In this document: positions 58,150 to 64,000 of the stretch, piece by piece | How positions within the stretch are numbered: the stretch's first letter is position 1 | Layout: each line of letters opens with the position of its first letter | Virus record (IMG/VR): IMGVR_UViG_3300007513_000007 | Span: 1-64,000 of that record | Source: a virus | Strand: one strand, 5' to 3' | DNA: 64,000 nucleotides | Notes under the pieces: model-generated | Databases searched by the model: none | Told to the model about the DNA's origin: nothing | The model's input: only the letters and a program-made list of their open reading frames with translations | Position numbers and translations under genes: made by a program

Positions 58150-59156
58150 CCCTTTCTCTTGAAGCAAGACCTGACCCAACTCCAAAGGTACTTCAGGAGT
58201 TCCACGAAGGTAACGTCCTCTACGTCCATGTACTCCTGAACACTGGTTTCGGTGGAGAGCCATGAGGTCGGGACATACTGCCACTCGTACATCATCGCTT
58301 GCTTGATTCCGTACTTGGCTTCCACGGCGTCGAGGAACTTGAGGAAATCCTCCCTCGACCAAGTGCCGAAGGCGTCCATGATTCCACAAGCGTTGTGGGA
58401 CGTGTAAGGCGCTGCCACACACGCGGGCTTTGACAGAGATTCCAGGCTGAACATGGGCCACACGTTGTCTTGGGAGAGCCAGTCCTTGTGGTTCTCGATG
58501 TAGTCGCCCATCGGTCCTGCCAGGAGGCCAGCCGGATCACCGTTGTTCTTGCAGTAGGGGGTGTTGGGGCACCTGCACTTCGGCCCTTCGTCACCCTTGC
58601 AGCCACAAGCTGCCATCTCACCGACCCAGTAGATTTCCGGGTAGGAGTGGTTCCCCTGGTCGTTGGGGGGCGGCCCTTTGGGGGCGTACCCGTAGTCGAG
58701 AGGCACCTTGGGCCAATACTGTGCCCACAGCTTCTCGATCCAGGCTTCCCCTTCCTTGCCGTAGTAGACGTTCACGTTCTCGTAGTCGAAGGCAAGGCAA
58801 GTGACCTTTTGCCCAGTGCTGGACTTGTTCATCTCGTCCACGATCTTGAACGCCATGTCCATCGTGTCACCCGGCTCAAAGGTCTTGGCGGCTCCGGGCC
58901 ACGGATACTGGGCTTCAGTGTCCAGAACCAGACCTGCCTGACAGGTGGAGGGTAGCGCCTCCAGCCAATACTTCTGGAGCCAGCCCTCTTTGACGTAGGT
59001 GCCAGCGGGGATCTCCGGGTCCATCATGATGAAGAACGCCCGCTCGATGTTGTTGTCCTTGATGAACTGGATGTACTGCCCTGCGTAGTCTTTGAAGGTT
59101 TCCTCGTCTGTCGCAGGCTTGCCGACGATAGCTTCGTGCCAAATACCAAGTTTCAT
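58146..59156 (-). CDS. Putative glycoside hydrolase-like protein
   Basis: 336 aa from the ATG at 59156. Repeated strand-helix units (NNIERAFFIMMDPEI, CQAGLVLDTEAQYPW, KVTCLAFDYENVNVYYG, VPLDYGYAPKGPP) suggest a TIM-barrel. Acidic residues at strand ends (DTEAQ, DYEN) could be catalytic. A cysteine-rich insertion CGCKGDEGPKCRCPNTPYC is likely disulfide- or metal-bound. Probably a cell-wall or surface polysaccharide enzyme in the lysis/tail cluster. Confidence 0.5.
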   Translation of the reverse strand: MKLGIWHEAIVGKPATDEETFKDYAGQYIQFIKDNNIERAFFIMMDPEIPAGTYVKEGWLQKYWLEALPSTCQAGLVLDTEAQYPWPGAAKTFEPGDTMDMAFKIVDEMNKSSTGQKVTCLAFDYENVNVYYGKEGEAWIEKLWAQYWPKVPLDYGYAPKGPPPNDQGNHSYPEIYWVGEMAACGCKGDEGPKCRCPNTPYCKNNGDPAGLLAGPMGDYIENHKDWLSQDNVWPMFSLESLSKPACVAAPYTSHNACGIMDAFGTWSREDFLKFLDAVEAKYGIKQAMMYEWQYVPTSWLSTETSVQEYMDVEDVTFVELLKYLWSWVRSCFKRKG

Positions 59157-59281
59157 TTGCCCATCCATCCATTGAGCACGTCTTGCATGTAGTCGTGCAT
59201 ATGGTTTGTCCAATCCATCAGGTTGCTGATGTTGGACTGGGCCTGTTGGACTTGACTCGGGGTGGGTCCATTGTCGGACAT
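59153..59281 (-). CDS. 42-aa hypothetical protein
   Basis: GGAGG six bases before the ATG at 59281; stop overlaps the next start (ATGA). Polar helix with several methionines and tryptophans (MDWTNHMHDYMQDVLNGWMG). Translationally coupled to the hydrolase-like gene. Confidence 0.62.
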   Translation of the reverse strand: MSDNGPTPSQVQQAQSNISNLMDWTNHMHDYMQDVLNGWMGK

Positions 59282-59319
59282 GGGGAACCTCCATTCCCCT
59301 GCCTGTGCGTATCGGCTTT

Positions 59320-59679
59320 CTACCGCTTCGGAGCCTTCATTAGATAAGTGCGCTTGACGTAAATGGTGTGGCCCGTGAGAGGGTCCAACACGGAGGTCAT
59401 CTTCTTCGCCATCGCTCCCGTCCCGCCAGGGTGCCGCATATCACAACTCCCCTCCACTACCTTGTAGACGACCCCTCGGTGAAGGGGGAACCTTTTGGTA
59501 AGCGGGGGTTGCGGATCGCCTGCCCTGATAGACCACGCGCCATTCTTCTTGTTGTGTTGCCTCTTCCAGCGTTCCCATTCATCCGCGTCTATTGGTCGAA
59601 ACCCTTGCAGTGAAAGCTCCTTTTCACCCATCACGTCTGGATTCAGTTGAACCCAGTCACCCTTACACAGCTTTGTCAT
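59320..59679 (-). CDS. Hypothetical protein
   Basis: 119 aa. Basic beta-type protein starting MTKLCKGDWVQLNPDVMGEK, which resembles a small KOW/SH3-like barrel; it may bind RNA. Its ribosome site is weak. Divergent to 59779-60207. Confidence 0.55.
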   Translation of the reverse strand: MTKLCKGDWVQLNPDVMGEKELSLQGFRPIDADEWERWKRQHNKKNGAWSIRAGDPQPPLTKRFPLHRGVVYKVVEGSCDMRHPGGTGAMAKKMTSVLDPLTGHTIYVKRTYLMKAPKR

Positions 59680-59725
59680 ACCTTACCTGTACCCGGATTT
59701 ACGGAGAAACTACCCCTGCGATCTC

Positions 59726-59760
59726 GGGGGGTTCCGGGGCGATGCCTTGTCCGTAGAGAG
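59726..59760 (+). promoter_or_regulatory. Phage-type promoter for 59779-60632
   Basis: GGGGGGTTCC, exactly 17 bases, GTAGAGAG, 18 bases before the ATG. Confidence 0.78.
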
Positions 59761-59778
59761 TTCAAAGGAGGACGAATC

Positions 59779-60207
59779 ATGTCGTTCAAGATTGGAGATA
59801 AGGTACTTTTTGGCCGTAAGCACGGTCAGCAGAGCCTTGGCGAAGTGGTCAAGGTCAACCGCAAGAGCCTGAAGGTGAAGCTCTTGGAACCACGCGGTGT
59901 CTATAAGGCTCACGCGGTGGGAGGCATCTGGCGGTGTGCTCCTTCCCTTTGCACTCTTGTGGCTGACCACAGTCAGTCCCAGTTCCCGGTGATCGAGAAG
60001 CGGTCGGAAGAGGAACTGATGCGTAGCATCGACATTCTCTACTCCCGTATGTCCCCGGAGAACATTTCCTGGGACGGTGAGCGGTCCCGCACCGAGGTCA
60101 AGCGGGCTTACAGCCGACTCAAGGCTCAACTGCGGGTCTGCTTCAAGGAGCTTGGCCGAGAGGTTAGCGAGCACGAAGCGTACACTTACTGCAAGAACAT
60201 GAGGTAG
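59779..60207 (+). CDS. KOW-like hypothetical protein
   Basis: 142 aa, AAAGGAGG upstream. Residues 1-45 (FKIGDKVLFGRKHGQQSLGE then VVKVNRKSLKVKLL) look like a KOW/SH3-like barrel for RNA or protein binding; the rest is helical and basic. Followed by 60219-60632. Confidence 0.62.
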   Translation: MSFKIGDKVLFGRKHGQQSLGEVVKVNRKSLKVKLLEPRGVYKAHAVGGIWRCAPSLCTLVADHSQSQFPVIEKRSEEELMRSIDILYSRMSPENISWDGERSRTEVKRAYSRLKAQLRVCFKELGREVSEHEAYTYCKNMR

Positions 60208-60218
60208 CAAAAGCTGTC

Positions 60219-60632
60219 ATGATTATCGAAAGGCTCTACCAGGGGAAGGGTATCCCTGAAGGGACTCGCCCCGACCGCATTAGGCAGGTCCAGAAAGTGC
60301 TGGAAACCCGACTGAAGAACAAGATGCACCAACAGTACAACTGGTTCGCTGTCGCTACCAAGGCAGTGGAGGCTGGGCACTGGGGTGGCGTGCGCCGCAT
60401 CAGGGCCAGACGCAAGTTGGCTGACATGATTGACGAGTGCCGGGTCTTCTTGGGGAAGAGGCCGGTCGAACGCCCAAAGGGGTGGGAGAACTACGGGCTT
60501 CGCTTCGGCTATGGTGCGTGTAGCCGTCAGGACGTGATGGAAAGGTTCGGAACCATCGAGGCTCTGGTCAGCTTCATGCTCTACTTCAGGACCGAACTCG
60601 GCATGGAGATACCGACCTCTTACCGGATTTAG
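60219..60632 (+). CDS. Basic helical hypothetical protein
   Basis: 137 aa. Arg/Lys-rich helical start (RIRQVQKVLETRLKNKMHQQ) and mixed second half. In one operon with 59779-60207. The stop overlaps the convergent gene by four bases. Not recognised. Confidence 0.6.
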   Translation: MIIERLYQGKGIPEGTRPDRIRQVQKVLETRLKNKMHQQYNWFAVATKAVEAGHWGGVRRIRARRKLADMIDECRVFLGKRPVERPKGWENYGLRFGYGACSRQDVMERFGTIEALVSFMLYFRTELGMEIPTSYRI

Positions 60633-60964
60633 CCCTCTACCGCGCCGGTCAAGGCGGGCATGTCGAGTTCAGTGACGTAGGGTGTGCCTTCGCCAACGTA
60701 GGACCCTTCTGTGTTGTGGGACACCCACTCTTCGGCTTCAGTCCACCGCATACGTTCGACATCCATCAGCGCCTTTACCAAGAGGCATCGTCGGTACACA
60801 AGCACACGCTCACCGTTCGCCTCGATGCTGCCGATGATGGCGCGGTCGTAGGTGTCTCGTGGTTCGAGAACCAGAGCCTTTCCCAGATCCGGTGCGTCCA
60901 CACCGTTGTGCTGCTTGAAGGACTTTGCGTTCAGGGAGCGGCCCCAGTGGTCATCCAATGGCAT
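60629..60964 (-). CDS. Hypothetical protein
   Basis: 111 aa from the ATG at 60964 (GAGGATCTC upstream). Alpha/beta with a long central strand-helix unit (GERVLVYRRCLLVKALMDV). Not recognised. Confidence 0.58.
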   Translation of the reverse strand: MPLDDHWGRSLNAKSFKQHNGVDAPDLGKALVLEPRDTYDRAIIGSIEANGERVLVYRRCLLVKALMDVERMRWTEAEEWVSHNTEGSYVGEGTPYVTELDMPALTGAVEG

Positions 60965-61038
60965 GAGATCCTCGCTTGATGGGTTTTCGCTTCGCGTCTT
61001 CCCGTACCTTGGGGCCAGGATAGCCACACTATCGCGCC

Positions 61039-61377
61039 TCACGCCTGCGGGAACCCCGCCATGTACTCCTTGGCGGCTTCCTCCAACGCCACCTTGAGGG
61101 ATCTTTGCTTCTCCAAGGGCAACGGGATGGACTCGCCGTCCGGTCGAGGGTGAAAGACCAGCGCCGCCCCAACGATTTGTTGGCCGCACAGGCAAGACGC
61201 CAGAAGGTTGAAGGGGAGGTCCTTGGAAAGCCCGTCTTCGTCAACGTAGACCAACACTCCTGGGATAACAGTGGTGACTGCCTCCAGGTAGCCTCCGTTG
61301 AGAGCTTGTCTGGCTACGTCGTGGCTGATCGGATCGGTGTTCAGCGTCTCTACTGTTCCGTCAGGCTTGAGAATCAT
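61039..61377 (-). CDS. DUF3846-like protein
   Basis: 112 aa, AGGAGG upstream. QALNGGYLEAVTTVIPG then VYVDEDGLSKDLPFNLLAS follows the DUF3846 pattern (a 'GGYIE' segment and 'NEDG...LPxN'), common in phages and mobile elements, function unknown. Confidence 0.62.
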   Translation of the reverse strand: MILKPDGTVETLNTDPISHDVARQALNGGYLEAVTTVIPGVLVYVDEDGLSKDLPFNLLASCLCGQQIVGAALVFHPRPDGESIPLPLEKQRSLKVALEEAAKEYMAGFPQA

Positions 61378-61645
61378 TGAGGTGCCTCCTAATCGCACCT
61401 CTGCTTCTACGTTGGAGGGGGTGGTAACAGCCCCCCTGAAACTTTTTTGAAGGTAGCTGTCAGAAAGAGTGATGTCGGACGTCCCCCCACTGTTTCTTTC
61501 GACCGTAGGAGTTGTTGCTGAATCATCTAAAAGATGAAGACATAGTAATATCAACTACTTACGTCGATCCTTTGATTCGATGGCCGGGAATCGCGGATGT
61601 TGAATCACGGGTTTTAGAGGCTCAAATCAGAGCCAACCGGTGGAC
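61378..61645. other. Intergenic gap
   Basis: About 270 bases. Holds the promoter at 61403-61436, hairpins CATCT/AGATG and GGCTC/GAGCC, and an AT-richer part near 61530-61560. No gene recognised. Confidence 0.5.
61403..61436 (-). promoter_or_regulatory. Phage-type promoter for 61039-61377 (weak match)
   Basis: Minus strand GGGGGGCTGT, 16 bases, GTAGAAGC, about 26 bases before the ATG. Confidence 0.4.
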
Positions 61646-62707
61646 TCAGTCCTGGTATTGAGGCTTCAATCCGAGGTGAGTTCCCAAGGTTTTGAACATT
61701 TCGTTGTGCGGTTCCCCGCCGTTTGAAGCAACGACGATATGGATGCACTCATGCAAGACCACTTGCTTTAGGTACTCCATGCTCTTCCCCGCCGCAGGGG
61801 AGATGGAAACCACAGTGTATGGCCGACGGTCGCTTGGCTGTTCTGTAAGGCCAACGGCTCCGGGTGGCAGCCGGATCTTGGAAAAGCCTACCGAGATGCT
61901 CTGGGGGCCTCCCACTAAAGCAAGGTTGCCTGGGAAGAGTTCCTCCCTCGCGGCAAGAGCCTTGTTCAAAGTCATGATGAACAAGGGCCTCAATACTTCC
62001 GCAGAAGCGGTTGCCCGCATCAGCAACCCTTCCAGTGCTTCAGCCCAAGGATAGCCTTGGACTACCATCTCATTCCCGATGTAGTAGGCCCAGTCGAATA
62101 CCCGTGCCCAGTGATCTGGTATCCGGGGTGCCTCGAACACTGCGCCTTCCGTGGGGTACACCACTGTTCCCAACGACCAGATGTTCGAGGGTTGGAATAC
62201 CGTTCGGCAATCAACGCTGGTGTACTGGCCCATTCCTCGAACATCCGGGACCTTGAATCTCCAGCCCTCGGGCAAAGGTTCGAGAGCAGCTTGTGGGGTT
62301 GACGACGCCAGTGCAAAGCAGAGAGCTTCCACTCCTTCCAGGGAGGGTCCCCAGTAGTCTCGCTGCTGTCCCCAGTGGGAGAGGGCTTCTTTGACGGCCT
62401 GTGATGTAGGTGTGGGGGGTTGGATGTCTTCGAGGATCTGGCGGCGAACATAGAAATCCTTCTTGGACCCCCGAAACGAACGCTCACCCAGTTCCACCTC
62501 GTAGCCGACTACCACACCCAGCCGAATCACCACACCCTGAATGGTTCCGGTCTTGCCTCGCTCTGGCAGCAGGTCGCCCCCAGCCGCCTGGGATACTTCG
62601 GCCCGCTTCCCCACAAGATGGTGCTTCCGCTGGATGTCTTCCATGCCTGCTTCGAGGGGCAAGTCTCGATCCCCAATCGGGGCGCTATGGGATGTTCGCT
62701 CACGCAC
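61646..62707 (-). CDS. SprT/WLM-type metallopeptidase-like protein
   Basis: 353 aa from a GTG at 62707 that overlaps the upstream gene; an ATG at 62644 is the alternative. QVVLHECIHIVVASNGGEPH then NEMFKTLGTHLGL matches the SprT/WLM active site: HExxH (His319, His323) and a third histidine about 14 residues on. Residues about 30-80 form a KOW-like barrel. Known SprT-like proteases act on DNA-protein crosslinks; phage members are uncharacterised. Confidence 0.68.
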   Translation of the reverse strand: MRERTSHSAPIGDRDLPLEAGMEDIQRKHHLVGKRAEVSQAAGGDLLPERGKTGTIQGVVIRLGVVVGYEVELGERSFRGSKKDFYVRRQILEDIQPPTPTSQAVKEALSHWGQQRDYWGPSLEGVEALCFALASSTPQAALEPLPEGWRFKVPDVRGMGQYTSVDCRTVFQPSNIWSLGTVVYPTEGAVFEAPRIPDHWARVFDWAYYIGNEMVVQGYPWAEALEGLLMRATASAEVLRPLFIMTLNKALAAREELFPGNLALVGGPQSISVGFSKIRLPPGAVGLTEQPSDRRPYTVVSISPAAGKSMEYLKQVVLHECIHIVVASNGGEPHNEMFKTLGTHLGLKPQYQD

Positions 62708-63032
62708 CCTTCACCCCAATCAGCTTGAGCTTCGTGTCTACCAGGGCATCTGAAAAGGCTGTCTCGAACACTTCGAGGACCTCGTCCGTCCCTGACCCCG
62801 ATACCATCCGCACAGTGTTGAAGTCCTCAATCTCGAAGTCTCCGTCCTCGAAGACTTGGATGCGAGCCTTGAACTTGACGGGCTTCACCTTGCTTGTCGG
62901 CTTTTGGCGCATGTCGATCTTCCCTTTGGCGAAGATCAATGGCTCGTCTTCGGCTTGGGATACCCGAGGGCGCACGTCCATCATGCGGATCACCGTTCGG
63001 ACAATCACGCTTTGCTGATAGATGGGGATCAT
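62700..63032 (-). CDS. Hypothetical protein
   Basis: 110 aa. Beta-rich (PVKFKARIQVFEDGDFEIED) with a helical end. Coupled to the metallopeptidase gene by overlap. Not recognised. Confidence 0.58.
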   Translation of the reverse strand: MIPIYQQSVIVRTVIRMMDVRPRVSQAEDEPLIFAKGKIDMRQKPTSKVKPVKFKARIQVFEDGDFEIEDFNTVRMVSGSGTDEVLEVFETAFSDALVDTKLKLIGVKGA

Positions 63033-63096
63033 GGCTCTGCTCGACTGTTCAAGGAGGTTACCTCCGTCGAGCGGTTGGGATAGCCTTGCTACCGCA

Positions 63097-63609
63097 TCAG
63101 GCGTTCAACCAAAACGGAGGGTCACACCGGGTCCAGGTAGGAACCTTGCCCCGCTTTCCCCAGTTGGCGTACTTCTCCTGAAGCACCTTACGGTACGCCT
63201 TGTGCGTGTCATCGCCCTCAAACCCCTTGGCTGCTTCGCAGCGAGGCCATTCGGAAGGGGTCTGGAGATCGGCTCGGGTCTGAATCACCATCAGGCGACC
63301 CATCTGGCCGCAAGCCAGGATTTCGGACGTGGCCTTGTGAACAGTGCCGAAGCGGAACTCATGCTCTTCTACCAAGGCCATCCCGTAGTAAACAAGCCAG
63401 AAGAAGTTGTCCCAGGACTCGCCCGCCCATTGGGCGAAACGGCCACCTGGGTTGTAGGGCTTTCCAAACAAAGGTCCTTCTGCCAACCCTTTGGTGTGCA
63501 GTGCAGTCGTGAGGATGCGGGCCGTCTCGCCCAGTTGAGAGCGGACGTGTTGGTCTGACAGGTGGGTAGCTGCCACCATCGGGTCAGTATCGGTCGCAAA
63601 GACGTTCAT
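63097..63609 (-). CDS. Conserved phage protein of unknown function
   Basis: 170 aa, GGAGG upstream. The start MNVFATDTDPMVAATHLSDQ then HVRSQLGETARIL, and later WAGESWDNFFWLVYYGMAL, match a family widespread in phages that begins 'MNIF-LD-DP--AA---CDKHV'. Members have no established activity. Confidence 0.72.
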   Translation of the reverse strand: MNVFATDTDPMVAATHLSDQHVRSQLGETARILTTALHTKGLAEGPLFGKPYNPGGRFAQWAGESWDNFFWLVYYGMALVEEHEFRFGTVHKATSEILACGQMGRLMVIQTRADLQTPSEWPRCEAAKGFEGDDTHKAYRKVLQEKYANWGKRGKVPTWTRCDPPFWLNA

Positions 63610-63625
63610 CTGTGCCTCCATACGA

Positions 63626-63660
63626 GAAACTACGCATAAGCAAAGGATTCAAGACCCCCC
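63626..63660 (-). promoter_or_regulatory. Phage-type promoter for 63097-63609
   Basis: Minus strand GGGGGGTCTT, exactly 17 bases, GTAGTTTC, about 17 bases before the ATG. Confidence 0.6.
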
Positions 63661-64000
63661 ATTATCCCCAGAGTTATCCACAGGGGGCTTGGTGCCAACC
63701 AAAACAGGCTCCCATGAGGGCTTGAGTGCCGTACCCCAACCTTCCCACAGTTGTGCTGCTTCGGATGCGGGTAGCGTCACGGGCATCTCGCTCGGCCCAT
63801 CACTGCTGAACGCCACACCGGGAACGACTTTCTTGAAACCGATGACCTCGCGCTCGGCTTCGGCAAAGAACCCGTCGAGTTCTGCCTCCCTGTCGGTGCC
63901 TTCAACCCCCAACACCTGCTTCATCACCTGCCACTTGGCCTGTGACGGAAGCACGTTGAACCACGGATCGGGCTGCTTTCCCGGCTCCGGGTACGACAGG
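63649..64000 (-). CDS. C-terminal part of a probable DNA methyltransferase (cut by window edge)
   Basis: The frame is open to the last base, so the start lies outside. WEGWGTALKPSWEPVLVGTK near the end matches the conserved C-terminal motif of phage N4/N6 DNA methyltransferases ('ALKPAWEPIVLARKP'), which lies after the catalytic domain. Host modification or self-protection from restriction is the likely role. Catalytic motifs are not in the window. Confidence 0.65.
   Translation of the reverse strand, partial: LSYPEPGKQPDPWFNVLPSQAKWQVMKQVLGVEGTDREAELDGFFAEAEREVIGFKKVVPGVAFSSDGPSEMPVTLPASEAAQLWEGWGTALKPSWEPVLVGTKPPVDNSGDNGGS

Overview
The window is a stretch of a tailed double-stranded DNA phage genome (Caudoviricetes). 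Support comes from a terminase large subunit (16717-18627), a portal protein (19898-21607), head or virion proteins around them, an endolysin (56870-57724), dense ATGA/TGATG gene overlaps and many short unrecognised genes. The host cannot be named. The phage carries its own B12-dependent ribonucleotide reductase, two clamp-loader-like subunits (delta and delta-prime) and an ECF-like sigma factor, so it appears large and fairly autonomous.

Layout. 0.1-5.1 kb: a leftward replication/recombination operon (possible ssDNA-binding protein, coiled-coil protein, RecD-like helicase). 5.1-6.4 kb: two rightward genes. 6.4-10.9 kb: leftward nucleotide and replisome genes (NrdJ, delta-like, delta-prime-like, zinc ribbon). 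11.4-13 kb: a small gene and the sigma factor. 13.1-27.5 kb: the rightward packaging and virion block, which includes a Dps/ferritin-like protein and a C39-like cysteine peptidase fused to a long basic tail. 27.5-36.8 kb: small accessory genes, many sharing one of two short recurring modules. 36.9-43.2 kb: a CobS/CobT-like (MoxR-VWA) set made of an AAA+ ATPase, an HExxH protein and a VWA protein. 43.2-54.7 kb: accessory genes and two long non-coding, highly structured transcription units. 54.9-56.3 kb: an array of spaced repeats around an orphan gene. 56.8-59.7 kb: lysis-type genes. 59.8-64 kb: accessory genes, ending in the C-terminal part of a probable DNA methyltransferase cut by the window edge.

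Regulation. A strikingly constant bipartite element, GGGGGTTCC-N17-GTAGNGAG, stands upstream of more than 20 genes or operons on both strands and in front of both structured RNAs. It does not look like a sigma70 promoter. The natural inference is that the phage ECF-like sigma factor, or another phage factor, reads it. I found no copy between about 6.4 and 27.8 kb, so virion genes seem to be under different control. A second spaced element, TGTCC-N17-CGTTCT, is repeated six times in 54.9-56.2 kb.

Most exciting: the putative phage sigma regulon; two large RNAs (about 680 and 775 nt) with their own promoters and extensive complementary helices; and short sequence modules (RVAxAY-like and LIRLA-like) shared by otherwise unrelated proteins, which may be targeting, packaging or processing tags.
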